From Clostridia bacterium (GTDB taxonomy: Bacteria > Bacillota > Clostridia > Oscillospirales > Acutalibacteraceae), in the NCBI GenBank assembly GCA_017466365.1, contig JAFTUG010000012.1:159545-223544 (forward strand): 64,000 nucleotides of DNA, written 5' to 3'. Positions 25,621 through 34,653 of the stretch are shown here, piece by piece. The notes under the pieces were generated by a model. The model did not search any database. It was given only the letters and a program-made list of their open reading frames with translations, and had not been told where the DNA came from. Position numbers and translations under genes: made by a program. Every line of letters begins with the position of its first letter. Position 1 is the stretch's first letter.

Positions 25621-26977
25621 AATCTCTTGTGACCGTTTTAACCCAATTGAAGCTGTTGACTTTGACCAGTGCAACGGCACATTTTAATATCTGGTCTGCT
25701 TTTAGGCAAGCGAAGGTAACAACAACGGGAAACTTGAATACAAATGCGCTCAACGCACTCAAGGGCAAAACGATAAGCCACATAAAAATGATATCATTTT
25801 TTAAAACAAATGAGGTTTCGCCGCCGCCTGACACTATTCCGCAAAGCGCAGGTGCTTCATACGCCGTGCCGATAATCGTTACCGAAAGCACCCATATAAA
25901 CTGATTGGTGATTTCGATTGTTTCGGGTGAAGCATCATAAAAATCAATAATGAGATTTTTGGTCAGAAGCAGAATGCCGCTCGATATAACACCGATACCT
26001 AGGAAAATAAGCTGCAAATTCTTGCTTCTTTTCTTTATTATCTCCATGGGCTTGTTTTCGCCTATAGTTTTTCCTATCAGCACGCAGGCAACATTGCTCG
26101 ATGCATAGCAGATAACCGTTGCAACCTGAAAAATCGTTGTTGCAATGCTGTTTGCCGCAATTGCGCTTTCAATCAGTCTGCCTATGATTGCACCCTGTAT
26201 GCTCATTGCAATACCCCATGAAACGCTGCTCATCATAAGCGGTAAGCCCGTTTTGAAATAGTCCTTTACCATTTGTTTATCCGTGACAAACAAATCTTTT
26301 ATCTTCATTTTAAGCTTTTTATCAATGAATAAGAGGTAAATAACGGTAACAATAAGTTCAATCAATCTTGAAACGAGAGTTGCAATTGCCGCACCTCTGA
26401 TTCCCATTTCAGGCGCACCGAATTTGCCATAAATGAGTGCATAATTGAGCAAAATATTGATTGCGAATGATGAAAGTGAAACATAAAAACCGATTTTTAC
26501 CGTTTCAACACTTCTTAAGATTGAAAGGATAATTGTTGAAAGAGTAAACATTAAATATGTATGCTTTATTATATCAAGATAAAGAACCGCCTGCTCAATT
26601 ACGGCTTCTTTATCCGTAAAAAGGCGGATAAGTGCTTCGGGGGCAACTGCCGCAAAGGCAAAAATCAATATTGTGAAAATTATTCCGAGCCATATCGCAA
26701 CGGCTGAAACTTTGTGTATGGGCTTCGTTTCCTTTTTCCCCCAATATTGCGATGCGATAACCGCCATGCCCGAGGAAACACCCGATGCAGCCATGTTGAG
26801 AAAAAACTGAATGTTGTTGCAGATTCCTACGCCGCTTAACGCAGTCTCGCTGTAAGCGCCCATCATAACAGAGTCTGCAAGGTTAACTCCGAATGCAATG
26901 AGATTTTGACCTGCCATTGAAAGGGTCATGGTTATAAATGCTTTGTAAAAGCTTTTATCCGATAGCTTCTTTTCCAT
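25619..26977 (-). CDS. MATE family multidrug/cation efflux transporter
   Basis: This 452-residue integral membrane protein belongs to the MATE/NorM family, which exports drugs or metabolites in exchange for Na+ or H+. About twelve hydrophobic segments are visible, in two six-helix halves. The motif MTLSMAGQNLIAFGVNLADS at the start and SGVSSGMAVIASQYWGKKE are typical of the clostridial group. It is monocistronic with its own promoter. CGGAGACG precedes the ATG. The substrate is unknown. Confidence 0.9.
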   Translation of the reverse strand: MEKKLSDKSFYKAFITMTLSMAGQNLIAFGVNLADSVMMGAYSETALSGVGICNNIQFFLNMAASGVSSGMAVIASQYWGKKETKPIHKVSAVAIWLGIIFTILIFAFAAVAPEALIRLFTDKEAVIEQAVLYLDIIKHTYLMFTLSTIILSILRSVETVKIGFYVSLSSFAINILLNYALIYGKFGAPEMGIRGAAIATLVSRLIELIVTVIYLLFIDKKLKMKIKDLFVTDKQMVKDYFKTGLPLMMSSVSWGIAMSIQGAIIGRLIESAIAANSIATTIFQVATVICYASSNVACVLIGKTIGENKPMEIIKKRSKNLQLIFLGIGVISSGILLLTKNLIIDFYDASPETIEITNQFIWVLSVTIIGTAYEAPALCGIVSGGGETSFVLKNDIIFMWLIVLPLSALSAFVFKFPVVVTFACLKADQILKCAVALVKVNSFNWVKTVTRD

Positions 26978-27007
26978 ATTTCGTCTCCGTATAAAATAGT
27001 AAAATAA

Positions 27008-27036
27008 AGTATATCACCATAAAATTTGAAATACAA
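27008..27036 (-). promoter_or_regulatory. sigma-A promoter for the MATE gene
   Basis: On the minus strand: TTGTAT (27036-27031), 17-base spacer, TATACT (27013-27008) preceded by TG. A palindrome TTTTCTTAAGAAAA lies just upstream and could be an operator for either divergent gene. Confidence 0.7.
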
Positions 27037-27108
27037 GAAAAATTAGTGTTTTCTTAAGAAAATGATAAGAAATTTATTCTTATTCAGAATAATGCGGAGA
27101 TATGCAGG

Positions 27109-27117
27109 TGCTATAAT
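27109..27117 (+). promoter_or_regulatory. Extended -10 promoter for the HAD gene
   Basis: TGCTATAAT, an extended -10 element, 35 bases upstream of the start at 27153; the -35 is poor. Confidence 0.55.
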
Positions 27118-27152
27118 TCAAACAGAGATAAAATATAATAAGGAGAGCGAAA

Positions 27153-27719
27153 ATGAACGTTTATGATTTTGATAATACGATTTATAAAGGTGAATCGGGT
27201 GTTGACCTGTTTCTCTATTTTTTAAAGCGTGACCCTAAACTTATAACTGCGCTCCCGTGGGCGATAAGCTGCATTGCGAGATATAAAGCAACAAAAATGA
27301 CCCTTGATGAGGCGCTCAATAAATATGCAGGGGTTATTGAGAGCTACGCGGCAAAGATTGATGATATCGAAGGAAATGTTACAAAATTCTGGGATAAAAA
27401 CATCAAAAAAATTAAGCCGTTTTATTTAGAGCAGAGGCGGGATGACGATATAATCATTTCGGCGTGCGTTGATGTTGTGCTTGAAGAAATATGCAAAAGA
27501 ATCGGTATCAAGAATTATGTAGGCTCTGCAGTTGACCTTGAAAAAAGAAAGCTTCTCAATTTCTGTTACAGAGAAAACAAAGTGAAGGTATTTAAAGAAA
27601 AATTCCCCGATGCGGTTATTGATAATTTTTATACGGATTCATATAACGATCAGCCCATGATTGACCTTGCAAAGAATGCATATCTCGTCAAGGGCGATAA
27701 AATAACAAAGATAAAGTAA
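27153..27719 (+). CDS. HAD-family phosphatase (phosphoserine-phosphatase-like)
   Basis: This 188-residue HAD-superfamily hydrolase has the nucleophile motif YDFDNTIYKGES (DxD), motif II at DIIISAC (Ser) and the acidic motif YTDSYNDQPMIDLA. This order and the small helical cap between residues 20 and 80 resemble the HAD-IB group that includes phosphoserine phosphatase. The substrate is unknown. AAGGAGAG precedes the ATG. It is a single gene ending in a hairpin shared with the convergent ABC transporter. Confidence 0.82.
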   Translation: MNVYDFDNTIYKGESGVDLFLYFLKRDPKLITALPWAISCIARYKATKMTLDEALNKYAGVIESYAAKIDDIEGNVTKFWDKNIKKIKPFYLEQRRDDDIIISACVDVVLEEICKRIGIKNYVGSAVDLEKRKLLNFCYRENKVKVFKEKFPDAVIDNFYTDSYNDQPMIDLAKNAYLVKGDKITKIK

Positions 27720-27727
27720 AAAGCAGC

Positions 27728-27770
27728 ATACCCTCCTCAAAAATCGTAAGCGATTTTCAGGGAGGGTATG
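27728..27770. terminator. Long hairpin between HAD and ABC transporter genes
   Basis: CATACCCTCC (27728-27737) pairs perfectly with GGAGGGTATG (27761-27770), with an inner AAAATCG/CGATTTT stem and TAAG loop. On the minus strand it is followed by CTGCTTTTTAC, so it probably terminates both convergent genes. Confidence 0.7.
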
Positions 27771-27771
27771 G

Positions 27772-29580
27772 TTATTCTTGTTGATATTTTTCTGCCTGGA
27801 GATTGAACATATAAGCATATTTTCCGCCCAATGCCATGAGCTCATCATGTGAGCCGCTTTCAACTATTTCACCGTTTTCAAGCATGTAAATAACGTCTGC
27901 CATAACGGTTGTTGAAAGCCTGTGAGAAATAAAGATAACTGTTTTATCCTCGGCGGCTCTCGACATAGCCTCATTGAGAGCATATTCGGAAACGGGGTCG
28001 AGATTTGCGCTGGGTTCATCAAGAATTGCAAACGGGCATTTTTTGTAGAATGCTCTTGCAACAGCGACCTTCTGACCTTCACCGCCGGAAAGCGAAAGAC
28101 CGTTATCATCGAATTCGCGGAGCAAAATTGTATCAGTACCGTTCTTAAGTTCTTTGTTGAAGCTGCTTTCCTTAAGTGCGGCAAGAACTCTTTCTTTGTC
28201 GGGATGATCATTCATCGCAACGTTTTCTCCGATTGTTGCGCCGAAAAGAGAGAAATCCTGGAAAACGGCGGCGTAGTTTTCGTGATAAGAGTGGATATCC
28301 CATTCTTTTATATCCGTGCCGTCAACGGTTATTTTGCCTTCCGTCACATCATAAAGCCTTAAAAGCAGGTTTGTAAGAGTTGTTTTTCCTGCACCGTTAT
28401 ATCCTACAAGCGCAATTTTCTGATAAGGCTTGATTTCAAGATTTATATTCTTGAGAGTAGGTTTATCATTTCCGGGATAGGTGAATGAAACATTCTCCAG
28501 CTTTATGGTTGCAGGCTTTTTAAATACCGTTTTAACATTTCCGCCGATAATTTTTTCTTTGGCACTCATAAACTTACGGAATTTATCGATATAAAGTCCG
28601 TTTTCACGAAGATTAATCGAAAACCAGCTTGTCAAGTCAAAAACACATCGGCTTACTGCATTTGCGCCGTTGAAGGTTGCGGCAAATTCGCCGAGGGTGA
28701 TTTCCTTTGTTACAATTGCTTTGTAGCCCATGTAAAGGGCAATTCCGAGATAAACAAGTAATGTCATCGGGAGAGCTTCCTGGCAGAAATAGAGCTGCCA
28801 CTGTCTTCTTAAAAACGGAGCGATTGTAACAAGTCTGTCGATGATGTTTTTGTTATATCTTCTTTCAATCATTTCTCCGGCAGGATTGAGTCTTAATTCC
28901 TTGGCGTAATCCTGGAGATAGAAAACTCTGCTGAAATAAAGATTCTTTCTGTCAAGAGGAGTCATTGCTTCCGTGCGTTTAAAATTAACCTTTGCAATGA
29001 GTCTGCCAATCGGAATCATAATTCCTACGCAGAGGAAAATGAAAACAAGGCAGAGAGGGTCAATCGTTGCAATAACAGCGGTTATCGAAATAATCGAGGT
29101 GAGCAGTCTTGTGATGTCCTGCGCATCGGTAAGAACTCTTTCGACTCTTTCGTTCATTGACGTCATCGCAAGAACGAGGTCGTTATAGTAGGCGGGGTTA
29201 TCGTATGCCTCAAAATCCATTTTTGCCGCTTTATCGTAAATCTGTGAATAGAGCTTATAATTGAGTCTTTCACGCTGCTTCGGAAGGAAGATTTCATAGA
29301 AAACCGTGCTTCCGACCGTGCCGATGATTACTATTAATGCAAAGATGCCGCAGGCAACTCCCGCTCTGTAATAATCAACGCCCGAGGTTACAACATCTAT
29401 AATATATTTGAGCAGAACAACGTTTGAAAGTATCCACGGAACGTTCGATAAAACATCGAAGAAGATATAGAAGAAAAGAAGACCGGGGGCATTCTTTGCA
29501 ATAAAGCCGAGCATGTAAAGATTATTGCGGAATGTATGGGAGCTTTCAACTGATTTTTTGTTTTTCTTATTCTTATTCAT
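27772..29580 (-). CDS. ABC exporter subunit (fused membrane and ATPase domains), second of pair
   Basis: This 602-residue ABC half-transporter has an N-terminal six-helix membrane domain and a C-terminal ATPase. The ATPase shows Walker A GYNGAGKTTLTN, signature LSGGEGQKVAVARA, Walker B FAILDEPSANLD and H-loop FISHRL. The start at 29580 has AGGAGGTG upstream and overlaps the upstream ABC gene by 8 bases (ATGAATAA), so the two subunits are probably made in equal amounts and form a heterodimer. The signature LSGGE differs from the canonical LSGGQ. There is no peptidase domain, so a bacteriocin-processing role is unlikely. The substrate is unknown. Confidence 0.9.
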   Translation of the reverse strand: MNKNKKNKKSVESSHTFRNNLYMLGFIAKNAPGLLFFYIFFDVLSNVPWILSNVVLLKYIIDVVTSGVDYYRAGVACGIFALIVIIGTVGSTVFYEIFLPKQRERLNYKLYSQIYDKAAKMDFEAYDNPAYYNDLVLAMTSMNERVERVLTDAQDITRLLTSIISITAVIATIDPLCLVFIFLCVGIMIPIGRLIAKVNFKRTEAMTPLDRKNLYFSRVFYLQDYAKELRLNPAGEMIERRYNKNIIDRLVTIAPFLRRQWQLYFCQEALPMTLLVYLGIALYMGYKAIVTKEITLGEFAATFNGANAVSRCVFDLTSWFSINLRENGLYIDKFRKFMSAKEKIIGGNVKTVFKKPATIKLENVSFTYPGNDKPTLKNINLEIKPYQKIALVGYNGAGKTTLTNLLLRLYDVTEGKITVDGTDIKEWDIHSYHENYAAVFQDFSLFGATIGENVAMNDHPDKERVLAALKESSFNKELKNGTDTILLREFDDNGLSLSGGEGQKVAVARAFYKKCPFAILDEPSANLDPVSEYALNEAMSRAAEDKTVIFISHRLSTTVMADVIYMLENGEIVESGSHDELMALGGKYAYMFNLQAEKYQQE

Positions 29581-31393
29581 GCTCCGACACCTCCTCTTTA
29601 TATCCCGATGCCTGAAGAGTGAACATCTCGTTGTATTCTCCGCCGAGAGCCATAAGCTCATCGTGAGTTCCGGATTCTATAAGCTGACCCTTTGCAAAAA
29701 CAAGAATTTTGTCGGAACGGGTTGCGCTGGAAAGACGGTGGGAAATATAGAAAACGGTCTTTCCTTGAGTTCCCTCCATTAGTGCATCATACATCTTGCT
29801 TTCTGCGACGGGGTCCAATGCAGATGAAGGCTCATCAAGAATGGCAATCTCAAATTCTTTCGCAAACATTCTTGCAATTGTAACCTTCTGGGATTCGCCG
29901 CCCGAAAGAAGGGCGCCGTTATTGTCAAATTCCCTTGTGAGAAGGGTGTTTTCTTTTTTGTGAAGAGTCTGTATTTTTTCATAAACACCGCTTTGTATGA
30001 GAGCTTTGTTTGCATTTGCGATATTGTTTTCATCAACCTCTTTGATAAGTACGTTTTCTGCAACCGTCATTGCAAAAATTCTGTAATCCTGGAAAACACT
30101 TGCGAATTTATCGCGGTATTTGAGAAGGTCATACTCTTTAATGTTGATTCCGTTATAAAGAATTTCGCCTTCAGTAACATCATAAAGTCGCATGATGAGC
30201 TTGGAAAGAGTGGTTTTGCCTGCGCCGTTATGACCGACTACCGCAAAGGTTTCACCCTTGTTAATTTTAAATGAAACATTGTTAAGAGTATTTTTATCGT
30301 TGCCCTCATATCTGAATGAAACGTTTCTGAATTCAAGGCTTTCAAAATCGCTTGGCTCAATTTCGCCGCCTACAAGCTTCGGCTCATAATCAAGGAAATC
30401 TCTCATGTTCTGAACCCATAAGCAATGCTTTTGCTGCATGGCAAAGTAACGTGCAAGCTGATTTAGCTTGTTTCTGGTTGTTGTGATTGCCGAAATAAGA
30501 ACGGAAAAGTCCGCAATTTCAAGATTTTCAAGCACCATGAGTCTGTAACATCCGTAGCCGAAACCGCCGCCTACGGGAATGATTTCGCCGAGGAAATCGG
30601 CAAGAGCTTCAATAAGCGCAACTCTCCAGCCGTATTTTCTGATAACGCCGATTTTTCCTTCAACGGCATTGCTGAATCGGGTTTTGACAACATCGAATAT
30701 TCCCGTTGTTTTGATTTCTTTTGCAAAATCCTTGAGAAGAATTGTTCTTTTGGTGTAGTCCTTCTGTCTTTCAAAAGGAGTCCATTCCTTTTCCTCTTCA
30801 AGCTCAAGGTTGTTTTTCTTGACTCTCAATGCAATAACAATAATTGGGCAGAGGATGAAAAAGAGCAGGAAGGGGTCGATTGAAATAAGATACATAACAA
30901 GGAAAACAATGCTCACAACCGAACCGATTGTCCACGCAGAGCCTTCGATTATTCTCTTGAAACCGCCCTTTTCAACAACCCAGGTTGCTCTGTTGTAGTT
31001 ATCGAAGAAATCGGGGTTTTCGTAACATCCAAGTTCAACCTCTTGAGCTTTTTTAAAAATGAGGCTGTTTATGTAGCTTTCGCATTTGATTTCAAATTTT
31101 ATTCTGACCGTATACATATCGATATATGCAAGCAGGTCAACAAACACCTTGCCGAAAACGATAATACACATCTTGATTGCAAATTCTTTGAATGTGCCGT
31201 TGCCTTCGATAATAGAAAGGGCGGTCTGCAGAAACATAATGTTTATGACAACGGAATAATAAACATTCTCGAGAATATATGCCAGATATATTATTATCAG
31301 CGACAAAGGTGCGCTTTTCCATGCACATTTGAGCATGAAGGCGGTGTTTCGGAAAATATGTGCCTTCTGCTTTTGTTTTTTGTCTTTTCTCAT
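29573..31393 (-). CDS. ABC exporter subunit (fused membrane and ATPase domains), first of pair
   Basis: This 606-residue ABC half-transporter is a paralogue of the downstream gene. The membrane domain occupies roughly residues 20-310. The ATPase has Walker A GHNGAGKTTLSK, signature LSGGESQKVTIARM, Walker B IAILDEPSSALD and H-loop YISHRLSS. ATG 31393 follows GGAGGAAAAA; a longer ORF to 31444 would start upstream of the promoter's -10 element. It has a good sigma-A promoter and forms a two-gene operon. The pair resembles heterodimeric multidrug or peptide exporters of Firmicutes. Confidence 0.9.
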   Translation of the reverse strand: MRKDKKQKQKAHIFRNTAFMLKCAWKSAPLSLIIIYLAYILENVYYSVVINIMFLQTALSIIEGNGTFKEFAIKMCIIVFGKVFVDLLAYIDMYTVRIKFEIKCESYINSLIFKKAQEVELGCYENPDFFDNYNRATWVVEKGGFKRIIEGSAWTIGSVVSIVFLVMYLISIDPFLLFFILCPIIVIALRVKKNNLELEEEKEWTPFERQKDYTKRTILLKDFAKEIKTTGIFDVVKTRFSNAVEGKIGVIRKYGWRVALIEALADFLGEIIPVGGGFGYGCYRLMVLENLEIADFSVLISAITTTRNKLNQLARYFAMQQKHCLWVQNMRDFLDYEPKLVGGEIEPSDFESLEFRNVSFRYEGNDKNTLNNVSFKINKGETFAVVGHNGAGKTTLSKLIMRLYDVTEGEILYNGINIKEYDLLKYRDKFASVFQDYRIFAMTVAENVLIKEVDENNIANANKALIQSGVYEKIQTLHKKENTLLTREFDNNGALLSGGESQKVTIARMFAKEFEIAILDEPSSALDPVAESKMYDALMEGTQGKTVFYISHRLSSATRSDKILVFAKGQLIESGTHDELMALGGEYNEMFTLQASGYKEEVSEHE

Positions 31394-31422
31394 TTTTTCC
31401 TCCAAAATTCGCAGATATAAAA

Positions 31423-31451
31423 ATTCTATCCCATGAAAATCCAATTGTCAA
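31423..31451 (-). promoter_or_regulatory. sigma-A promoter for the ABC exporter operon
   Basis: On the minus strand: TTGACA (31451-31446), 17-base spacer, TAGAAT (31428-31423). Confidence 0.8.
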
Positions 31452-31488
31452 GAATGTATTAGTGCTTATTATATACAATTAAAAAATG

Positions 31489-31517
31489 TTGACATGGATT
31501 TAATTTTGCTTTATTCT
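31489..31517 (+). promoter_or_regulatory. sigma-A promoter for the propeller/toroid gene
   Basis: TTGACA (31489-31494), 17-base spacer, TATTCT (31512-31517), followed by AGGAG 5-8 bases before ATG 31560. Confidence 0.8.
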
Positions 31518-31559
31518 ATTAGTGTATAGTCAAAAATAAAAAATCACAGGAGAAAAAAC

Positions 31560-33734
31560 ATGAAAAAACCCAATTTTTATTTCGGCGAATTCAAGCAGTA
31601 TGACAAGATTTTTATCACGGCAGATAACGGCGTTGATGTTGAAAACGTAACATCTGTTGCATTTGAGGGCGAAACTCTCTATATTGCACAGCCCGATTGC
31701 CTTGTTGAATATGCCGACGGAAAATATAAAAAACATAATGCAAGGGTATCAAAGCTTTTTACAAGGAGCGGAAAGCTTTATGCCGCTGCAGGTAATTCAC
31801 TTGCAGAGGTAAAAAAAGGTAAAATCAAGAAGCTTGCAGACTTTGATTCTCCCGTTATCGATATATCCGTTGCTCTTGATAATTCCGTATGGCTTATCAC
31901 CGAAACAAAGCTTTATCTTATGGATAACGGCGAATTCAAGAGCATAGTTGATCTTCCCGAAAACACAGTTTGCCTTGCCGCACTCGATAATAAATCAAGA
32001 TACGGCGAAACGGTTTATATCGGATGCACGGAAGAAGGTCTTCTTTCAATGAAGGGCAAACGCCGCCATTGGGCAGAGCTTACCCCCGATATGTCGGGTG
32101 TTTTAAGCAAGAAAATCAACTGCGCCGCAATCGATGGTCTCGGACATCTTTGGGTCGGTTCCGATGAAGGTCTTAATATCTACGACGGCAGAAATTATTG
32201 GTTCAACGGCAATGATTTCTATTCCGTGCCTGACGGCTCATTCAACGATATGTATTTTGCTGCTGACGGCAAAAAATATTTTGCAACAAATACAGGTGTT
32301 ATAACTCTTATCGAAGGTAAGATATCCTATTTCTCATACGGTGCATGGCTTATGCATCCTACGGTAACAAAGCTTGCCGTTTCCGATAAAGGCACTATTG
32401 CTGCCGTTACTCCCGAAGGCATCAGCCTCATCACTTCAAAATATATGACTCTTGCGGAAAAAGCAAAGCATTATGATGACTATGCCGTTAAATATTACAC
32501 AAGAAACGAAGGCTATCAGGTATCAAGACAGCTTCGCAAATACGGCGATATTGAATCCGGCTGGCTTCCCAATTCCGATAATGACGGGCTTTTTACAGGT
32601 CTTTACTGTGCAAGCCAGTGCTTCCGTTATGCCGTGACAGGTGATGCTGAAGCAAAGGCAAACGCAAAGAAGGCAGTTGAAGCCATGATTAAGCTCACCG
32701 AAATTACGGGCAGAAAAGGCTTCACCGCAAGAGCAACAAGATATTCCCACGAAGAAAACTTCGGCACGGGTAACAGAGAAGAATGGCATTATTGTGAGAA
32801 TAATTCCGATTGCGAATGGCTTGGCGAAACTTCAAGCGACGAAATGACGGGTCATTATTTTGCTTACGGTATTTATTTCGACCTTGTTGCAGATAAGAAG
32901 GAAAAGAAGAAAATCGCAGAGGTTGTAAAGAACATTACCGACCATATCCTTGAAAATAATTTTCATCTTACAGATGTTGACGGTGTACCTACCACTTGGG
33001 CAAACTGGGAACCTGACCTTCTCAACAACGATGACAGATGGTACTACGAAAGAGGAACAAATTCCCTTGAAATTCTTTCATTCCTCAAGACTACATATCA
33101 TGTAACGGGCGAAGAAAAGTATAACGAAGTTTTCGATATGCTTATTAAAAAGCACCATTACGCAATGAACTGCATGCAGTATAAAGTTGAGGACGGCCAC
33201 GTTGCTCATATTGATGACCAGCTTGATTTCACCAACATTTATCCTCTTGTTGTTTACACCGAAAACGAAGCACATAAAGAAATATTCAAGATGGGTCTTA
33301 CCCACCATTGGGAATATGAAAGAGTTGAGCGCTCACCCATGTTTAATATTGTTTACGGTGCGCTCACAAATAATTGCTGTGACATTGAAAATGCGGTAAA
33401 GTCGCTTGCCGAAATGAATCTCGACCTCGTAAGATGGCCTATGTATAACAGCTACAGAAAGGATATTGTATGGGATACAGAGCAGGAAGAAATGGGTATT
33501 CCCGCACAGCTCAAATATCCGGTTGAATATTCATCGAGAGTTCTTGTTCACTATGACGGCAATCAGTTTGTCTGTGATTCTGGTGCGGAAAGATTTGTTG
33601 ATATCAATAAAAAAGAGGTTAACCGCACTTCAACTCTTCCCGGCACGGGTGCAAACGGCATGAGATCCGAAATGCCTTATATTTATCTTCTTCCCTATTG
33701 GATGGGCAGATATCACGGTCTCATCGGCGATTAA
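31560..33734 (+). CDS. Beta-propeller plus alpha/alpha-toroid protein, function unknown
   Basis: This 724-residue protein has no signal peptide. Residues 1 to about 300 form short repeated beta blades like the two-component-regulator propeller (LGHLWVGSDEGLNIYDG is a typical blade). From about residue 320 the sequence is helical and rich in Trp, Tyr and His (EMTGHYFAYGIYFDLVAD, ERGTNSLEILSFLK, TNIYPLVVY). This is typical of six-hairpin alpha/alpha toroids found in glycosidases and lyases. I recall similar two-part proteins in other bacteria, usually unnamed. A carbohydrate-active role is inferred from fold only. A lipoprotein and a glycerophosphodiesterase gene follow with short gaps. Confidence 0.7.
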   Translation: MKKPNFYFGEFKQYDKIFITADNGVDVENVTSVAFEGETLYIAQPDCLVEYADGKYKKHNARVSKLFTRSGKLYAAAGNSLAEVKKGKIKKLADFDSPVIDISVALDNSVWLITETKLYLMDNGEFKSIVDLPENTVCLAALDNKSRYGETVYIGCTEEGLLSMKGKRRHWAELTPDMSGVLSKKINCAAIDGLGHLWVGSDEGLNIYDGRNYWFNGNDFYSVPDGSFNDMYFAADGKKYFATNTGVITLIEGKISYFSYGAWLMHPTVTKLAVSDKGTIAAVTPEGISLITSKYMTLAEKAKHYDDYAVKYYTRNEGYQVSRQLRKYGDIESGWLPNSDNDGLFTGLYCASQCFRYAVTGDAEAKANAKKAVEAMIKLTEITGRKGFTARATRYSHEENFGTGNREEWHYCENNSDCEWLGETSSDEMTGHYFAYGIYFDLVADKKEKKKIAEVVKNITDHILENNFHLTDVDGVPTTWANWEPDLLNNDDRWYYERGTNSLEILSFLKTTYHVTGEEKYNEVFDMLIKKHHYAMNCMQYKVEDGHVAHIDDQLDFTNIYPLVVYTENEAHKEIFKMGLTHHWEYERVERSPMFNIVYGALTNNCCDIENAVKSLAEMNLDLVRWPMYNSYRKDIVWDTEQEEMGIPAQLKYPVEYSSRVLVHYDGNQFVCDSGAERFVDINKKEVNRTSTLPGTGANGMRSEMPYIYLLPYWMGRYHGLIGD

Positions 33735-33768
33735 TTTGCGTAATTTTTCTGAATAAAGGGGTATCGAA

Positions 33769-34644
33769 ATGAAAAAAAGAAATATTTTTGCGGCATTAAC
33801 TTCCCTTGTTCTCGTTTTTTCAATTTTAGTGTTTAACGGTTGCGGCAAAGAAGATCAGCCTGAATCGTCGCTTGCCGATGCAACGGCTGTTTATTCAGAG
33901 GCAACAAAATATGCAGAGGTTACATATGTTACTCCAATAACATCTGTAAACTCCGAAGAAGAAACAACGGCGGTTTCTCAAAGCGTGAGCGAAACAGTTT
34001 CGCAGACTGCTGCCGAAGAAACAACGGCGGCATCTGCTCTTGTATCAGTTGAAGAGATAGTTGAATATTTCAACGCAAGCGCAAATAAGATAAAGCCTGC
34101 CGCAAAAAAGGTTGTCAAGAACTATGAAAAGCGAACGGTAAACGAAGAAAAGCTTGTTTTTCCAAAATCGCTTGAATCTACGGCACGCAGCCTTATCGGA
34201 ACATTTATGAAGGATGATACAGAACCCATTGTTTATGAAACAAGAGAGGATATCACCAATGAATTTCTTGTTCCGAATCAGAGCTATGTAAGCAGGCTTA
34301 AGCCCGAATGGGTAAAGAGCGCAACGTGCAAGGATAACGGAAAAGAATATATTATTCATATCAGGTTAAAAGACCAGAAAAATCCCACATCGGGAAACGG
34401 TGTAGGTGCCGTATGTGATGTTATTGAGGCGGCAGAGGTTGCGGAAAAGGCTTCATTTGTTGAAAAATTTACAACCGATTATTATAACTGCGAGGTTATT
34501 GCAACTGTTGATAAGGCGAGCGGAAATGTTGTTCACATAAGATATATCACTCCCGTTGCCCTTGAATTAACAGTTAATCTGTTCGGAACCCACGATGTTG
34601 CGGCAGGTCTGACCTTTGAAAAAGACTACACAATAACTTATTAA
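33769..34644 (+). CDS. Lipoprotein of unknown function
   Basis: This 291-residue protein has a lipoprotein signal peptide with lipobox FNGC (Cys at about residue 25). A Thr/Ser/Glu-rich linker covers about residues 30-90, and a folded domain without a recognisable family follows (RLKPEWVKSATCKDNGKEY, HIRLKDQKNPTSGNGVG). AAGGGG precedes the ATG. It lies between the propeller/toroid gene and a glycerophosphodiesterase, all on the same strand with gaps of 34 and 9 bases, so the three are probably co-transcribed. No function can be given. Confidence 0.75.
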   Translation: MKKRNIFAALTSLVLVFSILVFNGCGKEDQPESSLADATAVYSEATKYAEVTYVTPITSVNSEEETTAVSQSVSETVSQTAAEETTAASALVSVEEIVEYFNASANKIKPAAKKVVKNYEKRTVNEEKLVFPKSLESTARSLIGTFMKDDTEPIVYETREDITNEFLVPNQSYVSRLKPEWVKSATCKDNGKEYIIHIRLKDQKNPTSGNGVGAVCDVIEAAEVAEKASFVEKFTTDYYNCEVIATVDKASGNVVHIRYITPVALELTVNLFGTHDVAAGLTFEKDYTITY

Positions 34645-34653
34645 GGTGAAATT

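Noticed and set aside
25147-25680. Antisense reading frame opposite the clpX 3' end
   Set aside because: It runs across the strong terminator at 25589-25620 and is a shadow of clpX codon bias.
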